Source: a virus. Taken from it: DNA of 40,215 nucleotides. Positions 1 through 6,299 of this stretch are shown in pieces. The stretch lies in the IMG/VR virus record IMGVR_UViG_3300047173_000096, positions 1 to 40,215 of that record; one strand, given 5' to 3'. Position 1 is the first letter of the stretch. Every line of letters starts with the position of its first letter. Made by a program: the position numbers and the translations under genes. Below the pieces are notes generated by a model. That model did not search any database. It had not been told where the DNA came from and was given only the letters and a program-made list of their open reading frames with translations.

Positions 1-96
1 GAGTAAGAATCGGAGGTCAAGTATAATAACGATTCACAATGTCGATTATTATACCTGATCTCCAGATTTTTGCAAGAAAAGAAATTATTTGGAGAT
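1..96. repeat. Terminal direct repeat, left copy (identical to 39634-39729)
   Basis: The first 96 bases recur without a mismatch at 39634-39729. They form the leader of two alternative initiator genes and end at the ribosome binding site GGAGAT. Beyond base 96 the two copies are unrelated until the second shared block (475-506 and 40184-40215). This is what a circular molecule read slightly more than once around would give, entering one allele of a variable locus on the left and another on the right. A true second copy of the locus on a larger replicon is the alternative. Confidence 0.95.
14..61 (+). promoter_or_regulatory. Inverted repeat in the initiator leader, probable operator or RNA hairpin
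   Basis: Two 16-base arms, 14-29 and 46-61, match at 14 of 16 positions as an inverted repeat around a 16-base loop; the core GTATAATAA / TTATTATAC is perfect. It lies 40 bases before the ATG at 101, in the leader expected from the promoter seen at 39538-39566 once the circle is closed. It could be an autoregulatory operator for the initiator or an RNA stem controlling its translation. The same repeat precedes the second initiator allele at 39647-39694. Confidence 0.6.
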
Positions 97-100
97 ATCA

Positions 101-943
101 ATGACACAAGTTCAATCAAGTTATTACTCAGTAACACCAGCAGAAGTTAGATACTGCAAAAATTTAGAACCTAATGCAAAACTTCTTTATGGAGAAATAA
201 GTGCGCTTTGCAATCAAGAAGGATTTTGTTGGGCTTCAAATCGTCATTTTTCTCAACTTTATGATGTTGATATTCGTACTATTCAAAGATGGCTCGATTC
301 ACTTCAAAAAAATGGATTCATAGCTATTCAAAAAGATAAAAACAAATTTAACTCACAAAGACGTATATACTTGAGTCATGCTTTTAAAATATTAATTACA
401 GAAGGACAAAAATGTCACCCCCCCATGACAAAAATGTCACCCATAATATTAAAAGATAATAATACAAGTAATACTATTATTGCGGACCCTCCAAAGAAGA
501 TGCCTGCCGGCGGCAATAATAATTTTCATAAATGCTTAGAAAAATGCGAAGACCTTTCCTTGAAGCAAAAGATCCAGATAAGCAAATTTCCTGAAGAAAT
601 CGTAGCCCAGGCTATTCGTTATGCATATCATCCAACTACCAAAATTCAAGGAGGCGCAATCGGACGACTTAAACTTATCCAGTATTTCATCAGAAATCCC
701 GATCAGTTCGAACCAACAATGAAAGATTTAGACAATCCTCCAGAATTAAAAACCAAAAAAGATGTTCTTTTGGGAAAATTTAAAAAAGGCAAAATTTACA
801 ACGGTTATGAATTTATCCAAGATGAAATCGGCGTTGGATTTTTAAAACCTGGAATGATGCAACCGTATTCTGTGAATTGGAATGTCTCAAATTTTGAAGC
901 CGAATTTTTAAAATTGTTAACAAAATTAAAAATAGATTCTTGA
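101..943 (+). CDS. Replication initiator, allele 1 (helix-turn-helix N-terminus)
   Basis: 280 residues. Residues about 15-95 form a helix-turn-helix domain of the kind found in plasmid and phage initiators, with hydrophobic stretches such as NAKLLYGEISALC followed by ASNRHFSQLYDVDIRTIQRW as the recognition region. A Pro/Lys-rich linker begins with IIADPPKKMP and leads to a C-terminal domain from about residue 140. I start at ATG 101 because GGAGAT sits 4-9 bases upstream; an in-frame TTG at 89 lies inside the ribosome binding site. The linker DNA carries direct repeats that look like origin iterons, as in the lambda O gene. The N-terminal half differs completely in the allele at 39735-40215 while the leader and linker are identical. 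The initiator role is inference from domain plan and iterons; a plain transcription factor is possible. Confidence 0.75.
   Translation: MTQVQSSYYSVTPAEVRYCKNLEPNAKLLYGEISALCNQEGFCWASNRHFSQLYDVDIRTIQRWLDSLQKNGFIAIQKDKNKFNSQRRIYLSHAFKILITEGQKCHPPMTKMSPIILKDNNTSNTIIADPPKKMPAGGNNNFHKCLEKCEDLSLKQKIQISKFPEEIVAQAIRYAYHPTTKIQGGAIGRLKLIQYFIRNPDQFEPTMKDLDNPPELKTKKDVLLGKFKKGKIYNGYEFIQDEIGVGFLKPGMMQPYSVNWNVSNFEAEFLKLLTKLKIDS
405..482 (+). other. Putative intragenic replication origin (iterons plus AT-rich stretch), allele 1
   Basis: The 16-base unit GACAAAAATGTCACCC occurs at 405-420 and exactly again at 427-442, a 22-base period. Each unit contains the inverted repeat GACA-AAAA-TGTC. A run of almost pure A/T with ATAATATTAAAAGATAATAA follows from 443 to about 482. 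Iterons followed by an AT-rich unwinding region, in the part of an initiator gene encoding the interdomain linker, is the layout of lambdoid origins. Only two full units are visible, so the number of binding sites is low. Confidence 0.5.
475..506. repeat. Second shared block of the initiator locus (identical to 40184-40215)
   Basis: 32 identical bases encoding IIADPPKKMP in the same frame in both initiator alleles. The window ends inside this block at 40215, so the true length of the match to the right is unknown. It marks the right-hand crossover boundary of the variable cassette. Confidence 0.9.
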
Positions 944-951
944 ATGTTTTT

Positions 952-1122
952 ATGCTTAGGGATGATAAACAATTTGCAGAAAAATTAAAGATAAACTATG
1001 GTTTGGCTACCTTGAAAATAAACAAGCGTTATTCTCAAGATACGAAGACTGGCAAAGAATATTACTATTACTTGCCTCCAGGCGTCTTTCGTCAAGCTTT
1101 GCAGCAATTGTGTGAATCTTGA
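952..1122 (+). CDS. Small protein downstream of the initiator
   Basis: 56 residues from ATG 952; an in-frame TTG at 940 overlaps the initiator stop codon and is an alternative start. It is basic and tyrosine-rich, with the stretch KEYYYYLPPGVF. No motif is recognised. Its position directly after the initiator suggests co-transcription with it. Confidence 0.5.
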   Translation: MLRDDKQFAEKLKINYGLATLKINKRYSQDTKTGKEYYYYLPPGVFRQALQQLCES

Positions 1123-1155
1123 AATAAAATAAAAATTTACTAGGAATGCGAAACC

Positions 1156-1809
1156 ATGTCAAAAGATAATCCATTTGTAAAATTATTAAAATCTCAAGAA
1201 TCTATAGGACCAGACAAATCAAATATATTTCACATAGCTGATTTTGTTACTAACGCACGATTTGAAAAAGTGATGGGAGAAATTACAAAATCTTTAGCTG
1301 ACTTACATTTCACTATGGCTAATATTTCACTGGCTAGATCTTCCAACCCCAAAGACCTTTCATCCGATCGTAGTCCTCATCACCAATTCCCCGATCAGGA
1401 CGATAGTCAGACTCAGTTATCGCAAGCATCCGAAACGCATCAGAACCATGAGAAGTGTAGTCATGAAAAGGCTTGTCCCCATACACCCGAAACTTCTCGT
1501 TATACTGCTTACGATAGTTCTCCAGACACTTCAGGCCATGTTCACATCTCTTCTCATCGAACCAGCAACGTGATAAAATCATACGAACAGCTTCAATGCC
1601 AGATTCTAAACTTAATTTTGGTGCGACACGGAAATTCAAACCTAGCTTCCGGGCTGTTTCAAGTCTTGTCTTCCCTGTTGTCAATTCCCGCGCTTGAATG
1701 TCATGTGGTGCAACATTTAAATCATATACGCATCCGGTTTCTCGACGGTAATCATCCAGAACGCGTGCATAGTGAGATAATCCTTCACCAGAATTTTCAT
1801 AGTAGTTAA
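1156..1809 (+). CDS. Hypothetical protein whose frame runs antisense into the terminase gene
   Basis: The frame stays open for 217 codons. Codons 1-60 (1156-1335) look like ordinary coding sequence, with segments such as MSKDNPFVKLLKSQ and MGEITKSLADLHF. From 1334 on, the sequence is the opposite strand of the large terminase gene and reads as a low-complexity His/Ser-rich shadow. The likely history is that the gene lost its own stop codon where it meets the terminase, or that only a short N-terminal protein matters. No ribosome binding site stands out before ATG 1156. The start is plausible and the end doubtful. Confidence 0.4.
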   Translation: MSKDNPFVKLLKSQESIGPDKSNIFHIADFVTNARFEKVMGEITKSLADLHFTMANISLARSSNPKDLSSDRSPHHQFPDQDDSQTQLSQASETHQNHEKCSHEKACPHTPETSRYTAYDSSPDTSGHVHISSHRTSNVIKSYEQLQCQILNLILVRHGNSNLASGLFQVLSSLLSIPALECHVVQHLNHIRIRFLDGNHPERVHSEIILHQNFHSS

Positions 1810-2665
1810 TCAAATGAATTTCTTTACCAACAAACTGAACGAACCAAATAGCAGTACTGTCACCGATGCCAAGGTCCCAATAAGTACGAACAGGAACAGC
1901 AGGGTCATAGTCAACCGATGTAATCCTTCCTTTCTTTCGAAGTTCATCCATCTGACGGCCATAATAGCTCCCTTCTTGTCCACGATTAAAGTTGCAATAG
2001 AATTCTTGCTGTATCATATCTTCTGGCATCCCCTTACGTCTCTCTGCTTCTATTTGTTCTTCGGTAAGCACTCCCGTATCTCGAACCGTAAGTATTTCAA
2101 AAAACCATTCAGACGGATTTCTTCTAGCTATCTCTGCCAAATCCCACCCATGATTCTTGCCACGTGGTGTGAAAATAAACGCAGCCCATCCTCCATTAGC
2201 AGCAAGTATCGGTTTGACGAATTCATATGCCATAGGGTCCATCAAGCTCCATTCGCTAAAGACAATACCACGTGGATTAGTACCCATGATGGCGTCGTAA
2301 CTGTCAGCTCCTATCAACTGTATCAACGATTGCCCTTTAAGTCCGTTCAACCATATTTTCATCTCTGTATTATTTGGATTACCGTCGATTATACTCTTGG
2401 GAATATAGTCGAGCATTCTTTTCCCATCATTCGTCATACCATCCCAGAGAACACGCTTAGCTTGGGCGAAACTTGGGAGAAAGTAGTAATACGTTCCAGG
2501 CTCAAGATAAGCACGCTTAATCATGTAATTCCACATCGTCGTGTCCTTGCCCCCCCTTCGATGCACGACCCAACAAACGTTTTTTACCCCATCATCTAAT
2601 GCATTCAAAACTTTATATTGATAAGTTCTTGGTTCATATCCATGTGGAAGTATAATATCGACCAT
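1334..2665 (-). CDS. terL: Terminase large subunit (packaging ATPase and nuclease)
   Basis: 443 residues, full length for the family. It translocates DNA into the prohead and cuts the concatemer. The ATPase half shows a Walker A-like HRRGGKD at residues 35-41, Walker B VFSEW at 135-139 with the catalytic Glu, and a coupling motif FTPRG near 165-169. The RNase H-fold nuclease half shows acidic residues in YWDLGIGDST (D264), APHDIQ (D322) and HGSDAF (D409). Its 3' end faces the plus-strand genes at 101-1809. Once the circle is closed it lies just upstream of the portal gene at 39433, the usual terminase-portal order. The small subunit is 5 kb upstream at 7635-8054. Confidence 0.95.
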   Translation of the reverse strand: MVDIILPHGYEPRTYQYKVLNALDDGVKNVCWVVHRRGGKDTTMWNYMIKRAYLEPGTYYYFLPSFAQAKRVLWDGMTNDGKRMLDYIPKSIIDGNPNNTEMKIWLNGLKGQSLIQLIGADSYDAIMGTNPRGIVFSEWSLMDPMAYEFVKPILAANGGWAAFIFTPRGKNHGWDLAEIARRNPSEWFFEILTVRDTGVLTEEQIEAERRKGMPEDMIQQEFYCNFNRGQEGSYYGRQMDELRKKGRITSVDYDPAVPVRTYWDLGIGDSTAIWFVQFVGKEIHLINYYENSGEGLSHYARVLDDYRRETGCVYDLNVAPHDIQARELTTGKTRLETARKLGLNFRVAPKLSLESGIEAVRMILSRCWFDEKRCEHGLKCLENYRKQYNEKFRVYGDKPFHDYTSHGSDAFRMLAITESDYRPDRGIGDEDYDRMKGLWGWKI

Positions 2666-2666
2666 C

Positions 2667-3005
2667 TTACGCCTCTGTTCTATCTAAATCATTATTCGGA
2701 AAGTCTTTTGACATACCTTTCTTTTCCTCTTCGGTGACTTCTGTGTATTCGATTACTTTTATCATCTCGTGAATCAACTCAATGTTCTGCTGACAGAATA
2801 GCCCAAAGATAAAAAACTGCTTCAATGCCATAAGCGTGACAAATTCTGTGTTTTCAATGTTTCTCTTTGCCACATGACCTGAAAAGATAATCTCATCTAT
2901 CATCCCTGCAAGTTCTCCTGCGAAATTCTCAAACTCTTCCTGATTTGCGAAGCAATTAAGGATTTTCTCTAAATTCTCCGTCTTCACCACCAAGTATTTT
3001 TTCAT
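2667..3005 (-). CDS. Hypothetical protein preceding the large terminase
   Basis: 112 residues from the ATG at 3005, preceded by GGAAAG; an upstream TTG at 3023 lies inside a conserved 19-bp motif and is rejected as a start. It is acidic and helical, with no recognised motif. Its stop is separated from the terminase ATG by one base, so the two are translated together. It is the first gene after the 19-bp element at 3020-3038 and probably opens the terminase transcript. Confidence 0.75.
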   Translation of the reverse strand: MKKYLVVKTENLEKILNCFANQEEFENFAGELAGMIDEIIFSGHVAKRNIENTEFVTLMALKQFFIFGLFCQQNIELIHEMIKVIEYTEVTEEEKKGMSKDFPNNDLDRTEA

Positions 3006-3019
3006 TTCTTTCCAGTTTT

Positions 3020-3038
3020 TCAAAAAATTTCTTTACAT
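3020..3038 (-). promoter_or_regulatory. 19-bp late-gene element, copy upstream of the terminase operon
   Basis: Read on the minus strand the sequence is ATGTAAAGAAATTTTTTGA. It matches the perfect pair at 7569-7587 and 21509-21527 at 17 of 19 positions. It ends 14 bases before the start codon of the 2667-3005 gene, and a minus-strand terminator-like structure lies immediately upstream. Confidence 0.6.
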
Positions 3039-3046
3039 TTCAAAGC

Positions 3047-3079
3047 AAAAAAAGCGGGCGATTGACTAGAACAGCACCC
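3047..3079 (-). terminator. Probable intrinsic terminator after the tRNA-like gene
   Basis: On the minus strand GGGTG and CGCCC can pair (one T-G wobble) around a 14-base loop, followed by GC and seven T residues. It would end the transcript that passes through the tRNA-like gene just before the element at 3020-3038. The stem is short, so confidence is moderate. Confidence 0.45.
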
Positions 3080-3146
3080 CAAACCAACCTACCGTACGCA
3101 CACCCGGAATTCTCCAGACAGAATAGGTCAGCACCAAGGAGGAAAA

Positions 3147-3241
3147 GCGTCAGAAAGGAATCGAACCTCTAACCACCGATATTGAGTACAACCTAGGAGA
3201 AAAAAACTCGTTCTCGGTCTCTACCATTGAGTTACTGACGC
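3147..3241 (-). tRNA. tRNA-like gene with an enlarged anticodon loop
   Basis: 95 nt on the minus strand. The acceptor arms GCGTCAG and CTGACGC pair perfectly over 7 bp. The D-arm CTC-AATGGTA-GAG, variable loop GGTT and T-arm AGAGG-TTCGATT-CCTTT are all in their normal places. The anticodon stem ACCGA / TCGGT is perfect, but it encloses 34 nt (3180-3213) instead of 7. If the last seven bases CTCAATA are the true loop, U33 is present and the anticodon would be CAA, but T at position 37 is unusual. No CCA is encoded. The extra 27 nt include seven T residues and may be an insertion, making this a tRNA pseudogene, an interrupted tRNA or an attachment-site remnant. The isotype is not assigned. Confidence 0.5.
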
Positions 3242-3384
3242 AGTTTTGACTTGAGATAATTTACTTCTTTTCTCAAGTCTCTTAATTCGTCTAATACTGC
3301 ATTCAAAATTGAAGGAAGAGTATTGACAGGCCTATGTGATCTTAAATTGTCTCTAGCTCTTCTTAACGCATCCCACTTAGTCAT
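3232..3384 (-). CDS. Small coiled-coil protein
   Basis: 50 residues. ATG 3384 overlaps the stop of the zinc-ribbon gene upstream (ATGA), which supports this start over the in-frame GTG at 3417. The charged C-terminal half, with LDELRDLRKEVNYLKSKL, should form a coiled coil. Its last ten bases overlap the 5' end of the tRNA-like gene. Function unknown. Confidence 0.65.
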   Translation of the reverse strand: MTKWDALRRARDNLRSHRPVNTLPSILNAVLDELRDLRKEVNYLKSKLRQ

Positions 3385-3791
3385 ATTCTCTCTTTTATAT
3401 TCTTGTAATGACTCCACGAATCATCAAAAACTCTTTTCTTTTCAGCAATCCAATTCAACTCTTCGTAACTTTTTGCATTCTTGTTTTTCACTGAGCGAAT
3501 ATAAGTTTGTTTTCTATTGCTTTCTTTTATTCTTTCTTTCTTCTTATATGACTTAATACACAGATCATTGCAGAATTTAGGGATGAAAGAACCTCTATAA
3601 AAAATTTCATCGCCACAGTTAGCACAACTCACAATCTTAGAAGCTTTTTTTCGATCCTTCAAATGTGAAAAATGAGCATAATATTTAAATTTATTCTCAC
3701 AGTCAAAATTACAAAAGTCTTTATCCTGTTCATGCGTCAGAAATGATTTTTCACATCTCTTGCAATATTTCTTAAAAACAGGAACTGCCAT
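3381..3791 (-). CDS. Zinc-ribbon protein with two paired-cysteine clusters
   Basis: 136 residues. The first cluster has CKRC near residue 10 and CNFDC near 27; the second has CANCG near 56 and CNDLC near 74. Such pairs bind zinc, and the spacing resembles two successive treble-clef or ribbon knuckles. The C-terminal third is highly basic and lysine-rich. The protein probably binds nucleic acid. It overlaps its downstream neighbour by 4 bases and its start overlaps the stop of its upstream neighbour. Confidence 0.75.
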   Translation of the reverse strand: MAVPVFKKYCKRCEKSFLTHEQDKDFCNFDCENKFKYYAHFSHLKDRKKASKIVSCANCGDEIFYRGSFIPKFCNDLCIKSYKKKERIKESNRKQTYIRSVKNKNAKSYEELNWIAEKKRVFDDSWSHYKNIKERI

Positions 3792-4024
3792 TATTTTTTC
3801 TTCTTATCCTTCATCATCTTTTTGCCAGCTTCACAATATGGGTCTCGTTTTTTATCAAGCTTCTCTAAGTTTTTCAGTTGCTTTCCTTCTTTCTTATTTG
3901 TCTTCTCAATTTCTCTGATTTGTTTATCCATCATTAACTCCATGATTTTTTGTAATTTGGTATCAATACTATTTAAAGTGCATGATAAATCATAAAATTG
4001 TTCATCATAACAGTAATCCATCAT
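3791..4024 (-). CDS. Small lysine-rich coiled-coil protein
   Basis: 77 residues. An N-terminal segment with hydrophobic spacing (LNSIDTKLQKIMELMMD) is followed by a very basic tail ending KKMMKDKKKK. It shares one base with the next gene, so it is part of the same operon. No family is recognised. The basic tail suggests nucleic acid contact. Confidence 0.65.
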   Translation of the reverse strand: MMDYCYDEQFYDLSCTLNSIDTKLQKIMELMMDKQIREIEKTNKKEGKQLKNLEKLDKKRDPYCEAGKKMMKDKKKK

Positions 4025-4031
4025 CGCTCAC

Positions 4032-4211
4032 CTATTTCATTTTCTTCAGCGTTTCAGCCAATCTAGCTCTTTTTGCAGTTGTTGGATTCTTACTATGTTC
4101 TGCTTTTTTAAGTTTTGCTGTTGGAATCTTTTCACCTTTTTTCACACCAAGACTTTTTCTCAATGCACCAGGCTTTTTGATTGCTCCTTGTATCCATTTA
4201 TCATTCGCCAT
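4032..4211 (-). CDS. Small basic phage protein (KWIQ-AIKKPGAL type)
   Basis: 59 residues. The stretch KWIQGAIKKPGALRKSLGV is typical of small basic proteins seen in many phages, whose function is unknown to me. I start at ATG 4211, where GGAG lies 7 bases upstream; ATG 4217 is too close to it. The gene overlaps the end of the DUF3310 gene by 11 bases. Confidence 0.75.
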   Translation of the reverse strand: MANDKWIQGAIKKPGALRKSLGVKKGEKIPTAKLKKAEHSKNPTTAKRARLAETLKKMK

Positions 4212-4575
4212 CTTCATACTCCATTTCTAAGTTTCTAATTTGTCTTTTAATGAACCACATAGCCTTTTTCAGGTCTTGCAATTCATCTTCTTTCTTACCT
4301 GCTCTCAAAATGTATTTAATGCAGTTGCCTAGATTAAAATTTAGTTCGAAAGCCTCAATCACATCAATTGCTTCCATACCACTTTCTGACTTGTAATGGC
4401 TTGGATGATTCACTTTGTCTGCCATAGCATAATCCGTCGCCCTTTCATGACTTAATCCTGTAAAAAATCTTTCTAATTCATCTGATGTTGTTGTTATCAT
4501 TTTACTCTCCCATTTTTTGTGATATGGATATAACTCTACTAAATCTTCTTTGCTTAACCAGGTTCGAAACATCAT
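4201..4575 (-). CDS. DUF3310 family protein
   Basis: 124 residues. The C-terminal half carries the DUF3310 signature: VNHPSHYK near residue 55, then MEAIDVIEAFEL and NCIKYILRAGKK. The family is common in phages, sometimes annotated as nucleotide kinase by association, but its activity is not settled. The first 50 residues precede the domain. ATG 4575 overlaps the stop of the 48-residue gene upstream, with AAGGA about 9 bases before it. Confidence 0.8.
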   Translation of the reverse strand: MMFRTWLSKEDLVELYPYHKKWESKMITTTSDELERFFTGLSHERATDYAMADKVNHPSHYKSESGMEAIDVIEAFELNFNLGNCIKYILRAGKKEDELQDLKKAMWFIKRQIRNLEMEYEDGE

Positions 4576-4718
4576 TTAAGATCGTCCTTTCTTCTCATTT
4601 CTACAGCTGATTCAAGATTTCCTTTTGCTTTCTCAAGATACTTTCTGCATTTAGCTACCTCTACATCATTGTGAGTAAGCTTCATCTTCTTGATCATCTC
4701 TTGTATCTTCTTATGCAT
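4572..4718 (-). CDS. 48-residue helical protein
   Basis: ATG 4718 to TGA 4572, overlapping the next start as ATGA. The product is a single charged amphipathic helix or coiled coil with stretches such as MHKKIQEMIKKMKL. Tight coupling with its neighbours is the main evidence that it is real. Function unknown. Confidence 0.55.
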   Translation of the reverse strand: MHKKIQEMIKKMKLTHNDVEVAKCRKYLEKAKGNLESAVEMRRKDDLK

Positions 4719-4724
4719 ATTGCC

Positions 4725-4913
4725 CTACTTATTTTTGTAATCTGTTTCGTAAAATCCTGAGCCCTTGAAATGCAAAGCTAAGCCACCACCAGGAACTCTA
4801 ACCATACTTGACTTCATGCAAGACGGACATATCGTTGTAGGTTGCTCGCTCATCTTATGAATCAATTGCGTCATATGTTTACACTCAGGACATTTGTATT
4901 CATACGTCGGCAT
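4725..4913 (-). CDS. FmdB-type zinc-ribbon protein
   Basis: 62 residues beginning MPTYEYKCPECKH, the hallmark of the FmdB/CxxC regulatory family. CPEC at 8-11 and CPSC near 29-32 form one zinc ribbon. Full length for the family. It may be a small DNA-binding regulator. It overlaps the preceding gene by one base (TAATG). Confidence 0.85.
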   Translation of the reverse strand: MPTYEYKCPECKHMTQLIHKMSEQPTTICPSCMKSSMVRVPGGGLALHFKGSGFYETDYKNK

Positions 4914-5086
4914 TAATCCTTTTCCTGTAATTTTTCGATTTCTTGAACGATTTTCTCTAAAAGAATACTAAGTCCGCCTGCTTTCAACTCTAAGTCCCTA
5001 GTAAACTCCATCACTTCTCGCAATGTCATGTTCTGGGCAAGCTTTCTGTTCTTTCCAATTCCGTCACATGATCTAATTGACTTCAT
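4913..5086 (-). CDS. 57-residue helical protein
   Basis: ATG 5086 to TAA 4913. The C-terminal half is a leucine/isoleucine-rich helix (SILLEKIVQEIEKL) that could form a coiled coil. It overlaps both neighbours in the chain of small genes. No family recognised. Confidence 0.55.
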   Translation of the reverse strand: MKSIRSCDGIGKNRKLAQNMTLREVMEFTRDLELKAGGLSILLEKIVQEIEKLQEKD

Positions 5087-5213
5087 AATCTTTTTCCTTG
5101 TGATTACCCCATTTCTTTCCTAACCACACTCTTCTCAAACAAAATCCACATTCTTTGCTCGGACATCTTTGTTTGACATGCTTCACTGCTTTCTTCTTAC
5201 TCAATGCTTTCAT
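5073..5213 (-). CDS. 46-residue basic protein with a cysteine knuckle
   Basis: ATG 5213 to TAG 5073. Highly basic, with the cysteines of CPSKECGFC around residues 17-25 as a possible single zinc knuckle. It overlaps the next gene by 14 bases and the previous one by 17. Function unknown. Confidence 0.5.
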   Translation of the reverse strand: MKALSKKKAVKHVKQRCPSKECGFCLRRVWLGKKWGNHKEKDYEVN

Positions 5214-5406
5214 CTTTTTTTCTATGTCTACGCATGTTCTCTATCCATTTCTTATCTATATTAATCATGTATCCGGTTGATTTTTCGAAGCTATGAAACC
5301 ATCGACCACACGGTGATAGAAATCCAATATGAGAAGAGTCAACCAAAATAGACCAATCCTTACTTGTGTATTCATAAATTTTATCATCTATTGTCTGTTG
5401 GTTCAT
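5197..5406 (-). CDS. Hypothetical protein, 69 residues
   Basis: I use ATG 5406, which gives the compact product beginning MNQQTIDDKIYEY. The longer frame back to 5541 is out-of-frame shadow of the overlapping gene. The segment FLSPCGRWFHSF is distinctive but I do not recognise the family. Confidence 0.6.
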   Translation of the reverse strand: MNQQTIDDKIYEYTSKDWSILVDSSHIGFLSPCGRWFHSFEKSTGYMINIDKKWIENMRRHRKKDESIE

Positions 5407-5572
5407 TTTCCTTCCGATATTTGTCCTGGATATTTTCGTAAGGCATTGCCATGTTTCCAATTCTAAGCGGCCTTCCTTCGAATTCATCATCTTCCCATTT
5501 GCTTCCGGACTCCCTGTATTCAACAAAAGGGTAATAATCAAGGTTCCGTATTAATACTTTCGATCCTGGCAT
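5384..5572 (-). CDS. Hypothetical protein, 62 residues
   Basis: ATG 5572 has AGGAG upstream and gives MPGSKVLIRNLDYYPF. Acidic in the middle (KWEDDEFEGRP). It overlaps both flanking genes in other frames, by 35 and 23 bases. No motif recognised. Confidence 0.6.
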   Translation of the reverse strand: MPGSKVLIRNLDYYPFVEYRESGSKWEDDEFEGRPLRIGNMAMPYENIQDKYRKENEPTDNR

Positions 5573-5711
5573 GTTTATTTCTCCTGTTTCTTTCTGAAAG
5601 ATCACTAACTAACGATGTATATTCTTCAAGAGTACGCATGATTTTGACACATTCGACTATAGATTCATCAGGATTTGGAATTTTATTGTGATTAGAAAAA
5701 GAAATATTCAT
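5538..5711 (-). CDS. Hypothetical protein, 57 residues
   Basis: ATG 5711 to TGA 5538. It is the first gene after the hairpin at 5736-5773 and probably leads the chain of small genes running down to 3232. No motif recognised. The long overlap with its downstream neighbour is typical of this region. Confidence 0.5.
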   Translation of the reverse strand: MNISFSNHNKIPNPDESIVECVKIMRTLEEYTSLVSDLSERNRRNKHARIESINTEP

Positions 5712-5735
5712 AAAGTATGTCCAAACCTGTTTTAA

Positions 5736-5773
5736 AGATACTCTAGAGAACGAAAAAGCTCTCTAAAGTATCT
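5736..5773 (-). terminator. Strong hairpin between the EUO-like gene and the small-gene operon
   Basis: The 14-base arms 5736-5749 and 5760-5773 pair with a single mismatch around a 10-base loop. On the minus strand it is followed by TTTAAAA, a short U tract, and it lies about 70 bases after the EUO-like stop codon. It probably ends or attenuates that transcript. Confidence 0.6.
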
Positions 5774-5843
5774 GTTCAAGTTCAACATGCTAAAAAATAT
5801 TATATATGGCAAGAAAATATTTCAAAAATTTTAACTTTTCTCT

Positions 5844-6245
5844 CTATCCAGCCTTCTTCTTTGTAAAGTTTTTGTTTAAATACTTGTCTTGGTATTGGAA
5901 CAAATCTTGAATGTTAATGACATACGAATTTCCCTTTCTCGTGGACTTCAACATGCCTTTCCGTACTGCGTAGTATAGTTTTTGTCTTGGCACGCTAATC
6001 ATCTGCGCCGCTTTCTCAACAGAAACACAGCCTTTTTCTTCATCAAAAACCTTCTCTCCATCTATCACAGAATTGACTCGCGAATATCTCTGCCTATCGT
6101 ATTCCACTAAGTCCATCAAAAAGACTTTAAATGTATCGCCATGCTTATAGGCACGTAATTTCTTCTCTCGAATTGCTAGATATATAGCCTGTCGTGTAAC
6201 CTTCTTTATTTTAGCTGCTTCACTGACTGTGACGTAACTGTCCAT
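5844..6245 (-). CDS. euo: EUO-like regulator with two excisionase-type helix-turn-helix repeats
   Basis: 133 residues containing two tandem helix-turn-helix units: residues 4-50 (VTVSEAAKIKKVTRQAIYLA) and 73-118 (VSVEKAAQMISVPRQKLYYA). They are joined by a linker with RYSR, GEKVFDEEKG and later RKGNSYVI. From memory this plan and several linker residues match EUO, the early repressor of late genes in Chlamydia, which is about 180 residues and has an excisionase-family domain; no alignment was run. The product is shorter at both ends than EUO. AGGAGA precedes ATG 6245. Its own upstream region holds a small inverted repeat (6281-6299). It could serve as the phage repressor, an excisionase, or a mimic acting on host late promoters. 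A generic two-domain excisionase-like protein is the alternative. Confidence 0.65.
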   Translation of the reverse strand: MDSYVTVSEAAKIKKVTRQAIYLAIREKKLRAYKHGDTFKVFLMDLVEYDRQRYSRVNSVIDGEKVFDEEKGCVSVEKAAQMISVPRQKLYYAVRKGMLKSTRKGNSYVINIQDLFQYQDKYLNKNFTKKKAG

Positions 6246-6280
6246 ATATTCTCCTAGTTTTTGTTAAATTGTGTTTTTTT

Positions 6281-6299
6281 ACATTTATGCGTGTAATGT
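6281..6299. promoter_or_regulatory. Candidate operator upstream of the EUO-like gene
   Basis: ACATT and AATGT arms are separated by nine bases, 36 bases upstream of the start codon. This is a plausible site for autoregulation by a helix-turn-helix protein. Short inverted repeats are common in AT-rich DNA, so this is weak. Confidence 0.3.

Noticed and set aside
1814-2599. Long plus-strand frame of 261 codons
   Set aside because: Entirely antisense to the confidently identified terminase; composition is shadow-like.
3061-3146. Possible second tRNA or small RNA next to the tRNA-like gene
   Set aside because: More GC-rich than its surroundings, but no cloverleaf or T-arm could be built; only the terminator-like hairpin at its end is supportable.
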